Below, one piece after another: positions 33,673-40,641 of a stretch of 51,415 nt of DNA (positions are counted from its first letter, which is position 1; the number at the start of each line of letters is the position of its first letter). Where the stretch lies: positions 1 through 51,415 of the IMG/VR virus record IMGVR_UViG_3300018083_000038. One strand, written 5' to 3'. The notes under the pieces are model-generated. The model worked only from the letters and a program-made list of their open reading frames with translations, did no database searches and was not told the DNA's origin. The position numbers and the translations under genes are program-made. This DNA is from a virus.

Positions 33673-35682
33673 ATGACAACTGAATTAATCAAACTTACCC
33701 TTACCAATTTTAAAGGGATCCGGCATTTCAGCTCGGAGTTTGGCCATGTTGCTAATATCTGCGGGGACAACGCTACAGGTAAGACAACACTGAAGGATGC
33801 TTTCCTCTGGCTGTTCTTTGGTAAGGACAGCACGGACCGCAAAGATTTTGAAATTAAAACACTGGATGAAAACAACCAGCCTTACCATAAGCTGGATCAT
33901 GAAGTGGAAGCACTGATCCGGGTAGATGATGAGCAGATTGTCATCCGCAGGACCATGCGGGAGAAGTGGGTAAAGAAACGTGGAGAGCAGGATGCTATCT
34001 TTTCCGGCCATGAGACCGCTTTCTTCTGGAACGATGTTCCGATGAAGGAAGGAGAGTACCAGGCAAAGGTGGCCAGTGTTTTCAATGAAAACATTTTCAA
34101 GCTGATCACCAACACCGACTATTTCAATTCACTAAAATGGCAGGACCGTCGCGGTGTGCTCATGCAAATGGCCGGCACCATATCAAACGATGATGTTTTC
34201 AGTTCCATTCTAACCTCTGCCAATAAGGGAAATTTCACAGCGCTGATCAATGCACTCAACCAAAAGAAAACCGTTGAGGATTTCAAAAAGGAAATCGTTG
34301 CCAAAAAGAAAAAGATCAAAGATGAGCTGGAGCAGCTGCCGGCACGTATCGATGAAGCTAACCGCTCCCTCCCGGAGGTTACAGACTATACTTTGATTGA
34401 AAAATCCATACAAACCAATAAAGACGTTTTGGACAATGTAGAGGATCTCGTTTCAAACAAGACAAAGGCGCAGAAAGAATACCAGGATGCTATGATGGCA
34501 AAGATCCGTGAGGTAGGAACGTTGCGCCAGGAAGCCCAGCAGATTGAATTCAACGAACAACAGAAGGCAAAGGAGCATAAGATCGAGAGAGAAAAAGCGA
34601 TCCTAAATAAGAAATCAGAACTGCGGGTCAAGAATGACGAACGGAGCCGGCTCCTTGTTGATTACGCTACAGAAGAAAAAAGGAAGACAGCATTGCAACT
34701 AGTAAAAGATGAGCTGGCTAAGAAGTGGCAGGACATCAATGCGGAACAGCTGAAGTTTGATGAGAATGAATTTCATTGCCCGGCTTGTAAACGTGAATAT
34801 GAAACATCTGACATCGAAGCTAAAAAGACTGAGCTCATCAATAATTTCAATACTGACAAAACTCGCCGGCTGACTGATGTAACGGAACGTGGCAAAAAGC
34901 ACGCAGAAGATATCAGGATCATTGAAGCCAACATGGGTACCATCCAGAGCAAAGGACTGGTTTTGAAATCGGAAATCGATCTATTGCAGAATGATATATC
35001 CATCCTGGAACAGGAACACAGCAGGTTGTCGCAGAATGAAGAATTTGAAGTGAAGGAAGCTATCGCCAACAATACAGAGTTTATGGCGCTCCAGGAAAAG
35101 ATCACCATACTCAATGAAGAGATCAATACAAAACAGCCGGAAGAAAACAACGCCGAATTGATCGCACGTAAAAAAGAGCTGCAATCTAAAATTGATGAAC
35201 TGAAAGATCAGCTGGCCGGTAAAGCGCAGCGGGAAAAGACCCTGGCACGTATCACTGAATTAAAAGAACAGGAATCAAAGATGGCACAGGAGCTGGCCAG
35301 CCTGGAAGGTATTGAATTCAGCATTGAACAATTCGTGAAAGCAAAAATGGATGAACTGGAAAACCGTATCAATGGCCGCTTTAAAATTGTTCGCTTTAAG
35401 ATGTTTGAAGAGCAGATCAATGGTGGCAGGGTAGAGGCCTGCACCACTCTAATCAACGGTGTGCCATACAGCGATGCGAATACTGCAGCCAGGATCCAGG
35501 CAGGCCTGGATATCATCAACACACTTTCTGATCACTACGAAACCTATGGTCCGGTATGGGTGGATAATCGTGAGAGTGTGATCCGTCTACCGGAAACAAA
35601 ATCCCAGCTGATCAATCTTATCGTATCCGAAAAATATAAGAAGCTGACTGTACTGCCCAGTGAAGAAATGGCAATGGCTTAA
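33673..35682 (+). CDS. Rad50/SbcC-like ATPase
   Basis: A 669-residue SMC-like ATPase. Walker A GDNATGKTT is at residues 31-39. A long coiled coil follows, with a zinc hook FHCPACKREY (C369-x-x-C372) in its middle. The C-terminal part has AGLDIINTLSDHYETYGPVW and WVDNRE (D631, E634), which read as a divergent signature/Walker B region. Such proteins bind DNA ends and work with a nuclease in recombination. It is shorter than bacterial SbcC (about 1000 residues), as usual in phages. RecT and a metallo-beta-lactamase-fold protein follow directly, forming a recombination module. Confidence 0.75.
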   Translation: MTTELIKLTLTNFKGIRHFSSEFGHVANICGDNATGKTTLKDAFLWLFFGKDSTDRKDFEIKTLDENNQPYHKLDHEVEALIRVDDEQIVIRRTMREKWVKKRGEQDAIFSGHETAFFWNDVPMKEGEYQAKVASVFNENIFKLITNTDYFNSLKWQDRRGVLMQMAGTISNDDVFSSILTSANKGNFTALINALNQKKTVEDFKKEIVAKKKKIKDELEQLPARIDEANRSLPEVTDYTLIEKSIQTNKDVLDNVEDLVSNKTKAQKEYQDAMMAKIREVGTLRQEAQQIEFNEQQKAKEHKIEREKAILNKKSELRVKNDERSRLLVDYATEEKRKTALQLVKDELAKKWQDINAEQLKFDENEFHCPACKREYETSDIEAKKTELINNFNTDKTRRLTDVTERGKKHAEDIRIIEANMGTIQSKGLVLKSEIDLLQNDISILEQEHSRLSQNEEFEVKEAIANNTEFMALQEKITILNEEINTKQPEENNAELIARKKELQSKIDELKDQLAGKAQREKTLARITELKEQESKMAQELASLEGIEFSIEQFVKAKMDELENRINGRFKIVRFKMFEEQINGGRVEACTTLINGVPYSDANTAARIQAGLDIINTLSDHYETYGPVWVDNRESVIRLPETKSQLINLIVSEKYKKLTVLPSEEMAMA

Positions 35683-35714
35683 ACATTATTATTAAAACAT
35701 TCAACCAAATTAAA

Positions 35715-36575
35715 ATGACTACGCAAACTCATAATAACGGCGCCACCGCCAACCTGCCGGCTGAAATAAAACCAAAGACGAAATCGGAGCTGATGCTTTC
35801 CTTCTTTGAAAAGGACACAGTGAAAACTCAGCTAAAAAACGCCATGCAGGATAATGCTGATTCATTTATCGCTTCGGTAATTGATTTATATACAGGTGAT
35901 GACACGCTTCAAAATTGCCACCCGGAGCTCGTGGGCATGCAGGCGCTAAAAGCAGCTGTGTTGAAACTGCCAATAATAAAGGCACTGGGCTTCGCTTATA
36001 TCGTTCCGTTTAAAAAAGACGGCAAACAGATCCCACAATTCATGATCGGCTACAAAGGTCTGATCCAGCTGGCGATCCGGACCAATCAATACCGGATTAT
36101 TAATGCCGATGTGGTTTATGAAGGTGAATATCGTTCGGCAAATAAGCTGACAGGTGAATTTGATCTTACTGGGCAGAAGAAAAGCGAAAACATTGTTGGA
36201 TACTTCGCTCATTTTGAAACCAAGGAAGGCTTTTCAAAAACGCTTTTCATGACAAAGGAGAGGGTAACAGCCCATGCACAGAAATACAGCAAATCATATG
36301 GTCAAAACTATTCTCCATGGAAAACTGAATTTGATGCTATGGCCATTAAAACGGTATTACGTGGGTTGATCAGCCATTGGGGTATCATGTCAACGGAAAT
36401 GCAGACAGCTATCAGCGATGATGACCGGGATGTTGCTGAAAAAACGCTGCAAGAAATTAAAACCAACGCCAATAAAAAGGACATGTCGTTTGATAATGTT
36501 GATGAAGCCACCCAAGTGGGCGAAGATCAAACGCAACATGCAAATAACAGCCAAGCCGAAAGAGCTCCATTCTAA
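35715..36575 (+). CDS. recT: RecT-family single-strand annealing protein
   Basis: A 286-residue protein with the RecT fold pattern: LVGMQALKAAVLKLPIIKAL, then GFAYIVPFKK, FMIGYKGLIQLAIRTNQY, and YSKSYGQNYSPWKTEFDAMA followed by KTVLRGLISHWG. RecT anneals single strands in phage recombination. The Asn/Gln-rich tail is a variable end. It lies between the Rad50-like ATPase and the metallo-beta-lactamase-fold gene. A recombinase close to a diversity-generating retroelement is notable because integration of the cDNA needs strand exchange or annealing. Confidence 0.85.
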   Translation: MTTQTHNNGATANLPAEIKPKTKSELMLSFFEKDTVKTQLKNAMQDNADSFIASVIDLYTGDDTLQNCHPELVGMQALKAAVLKLPIIKALGFAYIVPFKKDGKQIPQFMIGYKGLIQLAIRTNQYRIINADVVYEGEYRSANKLTGEFDLTGQKKSENIVGYFAHFETKEGFSKTLFMTKERVTAHAQKYSKSYGQNYSPWKTEFDAMAIKTVLRGLISHWGIMSTEMQTAISDDDRDVAEKTLQEIKTNANKKDMSFDNVDEATQVGEDQTQHANNSQAERAPF

Positions 36576-37316
36576 ATGCAACTAACCGTAATCAATAGTA
36601 ATAGTTCTGGTAATGCTTATGTATTGCACAACGAGTACGAAGCTTTACTGATTGAATGTGGTGTACGATTCGATCTGATAAAAAAGGCACTCAACTTCAA
36701 CCTGAAGAAGGTGGTTGGGTGCCTTATCTCCCACGAACACCTTGATCATTGCAAAGCTGTAAAGGATTTGATGGCTGCCGGCATCAATGTGTTTTCCACT
36801 TTCGGTTCGCTCAATGCCATGGGCGTTTCCATCAGTCACCGGGCTAATGCGATCACTCCAGGACAATCATTTCTTATTGGTGAATTCAAAATACTTCCTT
36901 TCACAGTGAAACATGACTGTGCGGATCCTGTGGGATACCTGATCAATCATAAAGAAACAGGCAATGTTCTTTTTCTTACCGACAGCTATTACTGTGAGTA
37001 CACATTCAAAGGACTGAACAATATCATCATCGAAGCCAACTATTGTCAGACCATCCTGGATAAGCGCCTCGAGGATGGCACCAACCCATTGTTCCTGCGG
37101 GATCGGGTGATCACCAGCCATATGAGCCTGGCAACTTGTAAGGAGACGCTAAAGGCGAACAACCTGGCAGATGTCAACAATGTGGTGCTGATCCACCTGA
37201 GTGATGGCAATAGCGATGCTCAACGGTTCAAACGGGAAGTACAGGAAGCCACTGGGAAAACAGTGCATGTAGCTGAACCTGGATTAACAATTGACTTCAA
37301 TAAACAACCATTTTAA
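36576..37316 (+). CDS. Metallo-beta-lactamase-fold hydrolase (possible exonuclease partner of RecT)
   Basis: A 246-residue protein with the HxHxDH metal motif HEHLDH (H53-H58). Its LTVINSNSSGNAYVLHNEYE start resembles YycJ/WalJ-type enzymes. Later metal ligands are likely His in VKHDCADP and HMSLATCKE. It probably cleaves phosphoester bonds. In this position it could be the 5'-3' exonuclease that prepares DNA ends for RecT, replacing lambda Exo or RecE. That pairing is inferred from position only. Confidence 0.65.
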   Translation: MQLTVINSNSSGNAYVLHNEYEALLIECGVRFDLIKKALNFNLKKVVGCLISHEHLDHCKAVKDLMAAGINVFSTFGSLNAMGVSISHRANAITPGQSFLIGEFKILPFTVKHDCADPVGYLINHKETGNVLFLTDSYYCEYTFKGLNNIIIEANYCQTILDKRLEDGTNPLFLRDRVITSHMSLATCKETLKANNLADVNNVVLIHLSDGNSDAQRFKREVQEATGKTVHVAEPGLTIDFNKQPF

Positions 37317-37325
37317 AAACTAACC

Positions 37326-37793
37326 ATGGAAAATCTGCAAGTAACCAAAACCAATGCTATCACAGCCTATAATAATGGGGATTCGAGTATTAAAAAAGCC
37401 CTCATTGATCTTTTTGGTGAGGATTTCTTTACGCCAAAAAACATCATGGACCGGGTTAAGACAGTTGACGATGCTTTTGCTATTAAAGGAATTTCAATCG
37501 GCAGCATCGTCAATGATAATGATACCACGGATGAAATAGCTTATAAAATACTCAAAGTGATTGTGGAGGTATTGAACGAAGGTTGGGTACCAGACTGGAA
37601 AAACTCCAACCAGTACAAGTACTATCCGTGGTTTGATCTGTCTTCGGGTTCCGGCCTGTCGTGCAGCGACTACGTTGCTCTTAACTCGCTTTCGGATGTC
37701 GGCTCTCGCCTTTGCTTTAAAACTGCGGAGTTGGCTGAATACGCTGGCAAACAATTTATCAAAGAGTATACTGATTTTTTCATCATAAAATAA
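37326..37793 (+). CDS. DGR target protein 1 (variable protein)
   Basis: A 155-residue protein with no signal peptide. The N-terminal 70 residues are helical and unique. The shared part is KILKVIVEVLNEGWVPDWKN, KYYPWFDLSSGSGLS, the variable segment, then FKTAELAEYAGKQFI to the end. Residues 106-131 come from the variable repeat. The reading of the template after SSGSGLS would be YNDYDDHNSNSNVSSHLC; this gene reads CSDYVALNSLSDVGSRLC. Unlike most DGR targets, the variable part is followed by about 25 conserved residues. Binding target unknown. The 3' end overlaps the second target by one base (TAATG). Confidence 0.85.
   Translation: MENLQVTKTNAITAYNNGDSSIKKALIDLFGEDFFTPKNIMDRVKTVDDAFAIKGISIGSIVNDNDTTDEIAYKILKVIVEVLNEGWVPDWKNSNQYKYYPWFDLSSGSGLSCSDYVALNSLSDVGSRLCFKTAELAEYAGKQFIKEYTDFFIIK
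37641..37716 (+). repeat. DGR variable repeat 1 (VR1)
   Basis: 76 nt aligning gap-free to the template at 38215-38290. Of 17 template adenines, 11 differ here (A to G, T or C); all 59 non-adenine positions match. The first 22 nt contain no adenine and are identical. Confidence 0.95.
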
Positions 37794-38182
37794 TGTCCAT
37801 GTCTAAAATCAAAACATTTGAAGCTGCTTGCAAGTTTCTAAAACTGGATCCTGAAAAGGTATTACCCAAGGTAACGGGAGTTCCAAAGAATCACCAGGAT
37901 GCAATCGTTGCGCATGCAAAGCTGGTGATCATTGCTGAAGCATTAAATACAGAGGGGAATGATGGTAAGCCATGGAAACCTGATTGGACCAATGGAGATT
38001 GGGATAAGTACTATCCGTGGTTTGATCTGTCTTCGGGTTCCGGCCTGTCGTACGACGACTTCGTTGGTCATGGCTCGGGTTCGAGTGTCGGCTCTCGCCT
38101 TTGCTTTAAAAGCGCGGAGTTGGCGAAATATGCTGGTACTCAGTTCTTAAAATTATATGAACAATATTTTCTGCTGAAATAG
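37793..38182 (+). CDS. DGR target protein 2 (variable protein)
   Basis: A 129-residue paralog of the upstream protein, with a different N-terminus (SMSKIKTFEAACKFLKLDPE) and the shared KYYPWFDLSSGSGLS, variable segment and FKSAELAKYAGTQFLKLYEQ end. Residues 80-105 come from the variable repeat; after SSGSGLS it reads YDDFVGHGSGSSVGSRLC. No signal peptide or membrane segment is present, and the N-terminal part has no known domain. It is translated with target 1 through a one-base TAATG overlap. Function is unknown: it could bind a host or virion component that changes quickly. Confidence 0.85.
   Translation: MSMSKIKTFEAACKFLKLDPEKVLPKVTGVPKNHQDAIVAHAKLVIIAEALNTEGNDGKPWKPDWTNGDWDKYYPWFDLSSGSGLSYDDFVGHGSGSSVGSRLCFKSAELAKYAGTQFLKLYEQYFLLK
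38030..38105 (+). repeat. DGR variable repeat 2 (VR2)
   Basis: 76 nt aligning gap-free to the template. Twelve of 17 template adenines differ, no non-adenine position does. Four changes (relative positions 35 T, 61 G, 68 G and 72 T of the 76) are the same in both repeats. Confidence 0.95.
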
Positions 38183-38214
38183 CAGGAATGGGTGGTGTGC
38201 CGTCAGAGCGGCCT

Positions 38215-38290
38215 TCTTCGGGTTCCGGCCTGTCGTACAACGACTACGATGATCATAACTCGAATTCGAATGTCAGCTCTCACCTATGCT
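38215..38290 (+). repeat. DGR template repeat (TR)
   Basis: 76 nt, the conserved source for both variable repeats. It lies in the 214-base gap between target 2 and the reverse transcriptase. Read in the target frame it is open but ends in a stop just after the repeat, so it is not itself a gene. Its adenines mostly occupy first or second codon positions of AAC, AAT, TAC, GAT and CAC, as in other DGR templates. The last 20 nt (GTCAGCTCTCACCTATGCT) differ from the repeats only at adenines and may serve as the initiation-of-mutagenic-homing-like end. Confidence 0.95.
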
Positions 38291-38370
38291 GATTTTTTTA
38301 TAGCGGCGCAGACCCTGCCTCTTGGCAAAAGATAACTAAATAATAAAATTCATTGGTAGGGAAACTGAAG

Positions 38371-38400
38371 ATGAGTTTTAAAAGCAAAGCGCCTAAGTGA
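38371..38400 (+). other. Nine-codon mini-ORF overlapping the RT start
   Basis: ATG 38371 opens MSFKSKAPK and its TGA stop (38398-38400) overlaps the GTG start of the reverse transcriptase (38397-38399). It could couple translation and keep RT levels low. It may also be chance. Confidence 0.3.
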
Positions 38401-39356
38401 AACGAATTGGATCCATATATCAGAAAATTTACAGCATGGATAATCTTATCCTGGCTGATAATAAAGCCAGGAAAGGTAAAGCCTGGCAATATGGTGTCCG
38501 AATACATGATCAACACCGCGAAGCAAATCTTCTAACCTTACAGGACCAGCTGATCAATAAAAGCTATAAAACTTCGGAATATACAATCTTCAAAGTCTAT
38601 GAGCCAAAGGAGAGAGAGGTGTTCCGCCTGCCATATTTCCCTGATCGCATTACACACCATGCTATAATGAATCTCCTGGAGCCAATATTTGTTTCAGTAT
38701 TCACAGCCGATACATTTAGTTGTATAAAAGGAAGAGGCATTCACGCAGCTGCCAGCGCCGTTAAAACAGCTTTGACTGATGTGCCAGGTACCCTCTATTG
38801 TTTAAAGATGGATGTTAAGAAATTTTATCCTTCAATAGATCATGATGTTCTGAAACAGTTGCTACGAAGAAAAGTTAAGGATAATGATTTACTGTGGCTT
38901 TTGGATGAAATAATTGATAGTGCGCCCGGGTTGCCGATCGGTAACTACCTGAGCCAGTACCTGGCTAATTTCTATCTCACATATTTTGATCATTGGATCA
39001 AGGAGCAGCTGCAGGTGAAATATTATTTCCGTTATGCTGATGACCTGGTGATTCTATCCGCATGTAAAGATGAATTACATGACTTGTTTCTAAATATCCA
39101 ATCGTATTTGCTAACCAGGCTGAAGCTTATTGTGAAAAGTAACTGGCAGGTATTCCCGGTGGAGGCCAGGGGAATTGATTTTGTCGGTTATCGTTTCTGG
39201 CATACACATACTCTTCTCAGGAAAGGTATCAAGAAAAACTTTGCCCGCATGGTCCACATAAACCGTAACGATGCGTCGATCGCTTCATACCTGGGCTGGG
39301 CAAAGCATTGTAATAGTAATCATTTAATAAAAACATTATTGAATGAAGCAATTTAA
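38397..39356 (+). CDS. DGR-type reverse transcriptase
   Basis: A 319-residue reverse transcriptase. The N-terminus KRIGSIYQKIYSMDNL is the family's usual start. The catalytic YADD is at residues 213-216 (FRYADDLVIL), with the first Asp in LKMDVKKFYPSIDH. LPIGNYLSQ at residues 179-187 is the DGR-type version of motif 4 (other RTs have QG here). It should copy the template RNA with errors at adenines and feed the cDNA into the variable repeats. Start GTG 38397 is chosen because it restores the conserved N-terminus. It overlaps the next gene by 14 bases. No classical Avd gene is identified nearby. Confidence 0.9.
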   Translation: MKRIGSIYQKIYSMDNLILADNKARKGKAWQYGVRIHDQHREANLLTLQDQLINKSYKTSEYTIFKVYEPKEREVFRLPYFPDRITHHAIMNLLEPIFVSVFTADTFSCIKGRGIHAAASAVKTALTDVPGTLYCLKMDVKKFYPSIDHDVLKQLLRRKVKDNDLLWLLDEIIDSAPGLPIGNYLSQYLANFYLTYFDHWIKEQLQVKYYFRYADDLVILSACKDELHDLFLNIQSYLLTRLKLIVKSNWQVFPVEARGIDFVGYRFWHTHTLLRKGIKKNFARMVHINRNDASIASYLGWAKHCNSNHLIKTLLNEAI

Positions 39357-39645
39357 GGAATTGGGTATTGCCGCACCGGCCAAAGGATTTGTTGGCGACA
39401 AAATTAAGATCGCCAGGATCCTAAATAAAGAGGTTATGGTGGAGGCCTTTAAGATAGAAGCTTCCAAGTTCCTGGATAAAGGTTCTGGCCAGCGATTGTG
39501 CCTGCAACTGATGGTGGATGGCGATAAGAGGATCCTGTTTACCAGCTCCGGTTTTATGATGGATATGATAAAGAAAGTGCCGGCAGAACACTTTCCTTTC
39601 CTCACTACCATCTGTGAGATCAATGAACATTATGAGTTTACGTAA
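39343..39645 (+). CDS. Hypothetical protein overlapping the DGR reverse transcriptase
   Basis: A 100-residue protein beginning inside the RT gene (14-base overlap). It has an alternating beta pattern (KIKIARILNKEVMVEAFKIE and QRLCLQLMVDGDKRILFTSS) that could be an OB-like fold, with no known signature. Tight coupling to the RT hints at a role in retrohoming or in the recombination module. Its composition is unlike the helical Avd accessory protein. Confidence 0.5.
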   Translation: MKQFKELGIAAPAKGFVGDKIKIARILNKEVMVEAFKIEASKFLDKGSGQRLCLQLMVDGDKRILFTSSGFMMDMIKKVPAEHFPFLTTICEINEHYEFT

Positions 39646-39674
39646 CATGAATATTTAATTATAAAAACACAACA

Positions 39675-40127
39675 ATGTCAGACCTACTAACGCCCACAAT
39701 CGTAAAACAAAATTTGCGTGTAGACCTATCTGCAAAAGAAGTCCACGACTATTCCATTCAGCTGGCCAACGAAAATAAGAAGATCGTTTCCACTGAAGAG
39801 GAAAAGAAATCAATCATGTCGCAGTACAAGGCTAAGATCGATGAATCAAAAGCCAGGATCAATAAACTATCCGCTATCGTTACCGATGCTTTTGAGATGA
39901 GGGAAGTGGAATGTGAAATTGAATACAATAAACCCGAGCACGGGAAAAAAACAATCATCCGGAGAGATATCAATAAGGTCCATGCTGTTGAAAAAATGGA
40001 AGATCATGAGTTCAATCTTTTCAACCAGGCTGAAGATATAGAAACGTCAGCGTTGCTGGAAGCCGAAAGAGAAAAATTGCGTGGAAATACAAACGGGAAA
40101 TCAAAGGGAAGGAAAACTAAATGGTGA
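39675..40127 (+). CDS. Coiled-coil hypothetical protein
   Basis: A 150-residue protein. Residues about 25-75 form a helical coiled coil (LANENKKIVSTEEEKKSIMS); then comes a beta/charged segment (FEMREVECEIEYNKPEHGKK) and a basic tail. Such proteins are common between recombination and replication genes of Bacteroidota phages. It is helical enough to be considered as an Avd substitute, but nothing confirms that. It overlaps the next gene by seven bases. Confidence 0.5.
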   Translation: MSDLLTPTIVKQNLRVDLSAKEVHDYSIQLANENKKIVSTEEEKKSIMSQYKAKIDESKARINKLSAIVTDAFEMREVECEIEYNKPEHGKKTIIRRDINKVHAVEKMEDHEFNLFNQAEDIETSALLEAEREKLRGNTNGKSKGRKTKW

Positions 40128-40468
40128 TTCAGCTTGACATATTTGCTGCCCGTTTGGAACGTGATAAGGGCATGGATCATGCAGTTGATCATGCCAATAG
40201 GATTTTGCCTGGTTGGCAAGATAAAGCTTATAAGTTGTTACTGGAATTTTTGAGTAATCACAACGGAACATTTATGGTGGAAGAAGTGAGGTCATATGCT
40301 GCATTGACAGATTTTCCATTACCACCGCATGCCAGGGCCTGGGGAGCCGTAATATCAAGAGCAGCAAAAGCCGGCATTGTGCAGCGAGTTGGATATGAAA
40401 AAACAAAAAATATAAAAGCGCACAGAACACCTGCATCGTTGTGGCGACAAGCAAAACCAGCGGCATGA
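40121..40468 (+). CDS. Winged-helix-like phage protein
   Basis: A 115-residue protein. The central SNHNGTFMVEEVRSYAAL and RAWGAVISRAAKAGIVQRVG segments read as a winged helix (helix-turn-helix plus wing), and the end HRTPASLWRQAKPAA is a basic tail seen in phage recombination-linked proteins. It may bind DNA during replication or recombination. The family is recognised only by general pattern. Confidence 0.5.
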   Translation: MVIQLDIFAARLERDKGMDHAVDHANRILPGWQDKAYKLLLEFLSNHNGTFMVEEVRSYAALTDFPLPPHARAWGAVISRAAKAGIVQRVGYEKTKNIKAHRTPASLWRQAKPAA

Positions 40469-40641
40469 CTGATTGGGAAAAAATAGTGTTTTGGCTTTTG
40501 AACGACGATGAAGGAAAGAGTGTACATAAATTGATTTGGGACGGTTTCGCTTATTTATCATTTAAAGGTGGTAGGCGGTTTAAGATAGATGATACCTGGA
40601 CATTGGAAAAAGTAAAAGAATTAATTAATAAATATCAATGA
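40465..40641 (+). CDS. Small hypothetical protein
   Basis: A 58-residue protein when started at ATG 40465, which overlaps the previous stop as ATGA. It is helical with many aromatic residues (MTDWEKIVFWLLNDDEGKSV). It also overlaps the ParB-like gene start by four bases. No family is recognised. Confidence 0.5.
   Translation: MTDWEKIVFWLLNDDEGKSVHKLIWDGFAYLSFKGGRRFKIDDTWTLEKVKELINKYQ

Noticed and set aside
34773-35150. Minus-strand ORFs under the Rad50-like gene
   Set aside because: These are shadows of a codon-biased coiled-coil gene, rich in Ser/Leu/Phe as expected for reverse complements of Glu/Lys-rich frames.
37641-38290. CRISPR array from repeated 76-nt units
   Set aside because: There are only three copies, two inside genes, with adenine-specific differences and no regular spacers.
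38183-38396. A third target gene or a pseudogene at the template
   Set aside because: The template segment has a stop directly after the repeat and no start or upstream target sequence; it fits a DGR template instead.
38397-39356. Group II intron or retron reverse transcriptase
   Set aside because: There is no maturase or HNH domain and no msr/msd; the IGNYLSQ motif and adjacent TR/VR repeats fit a DGR.
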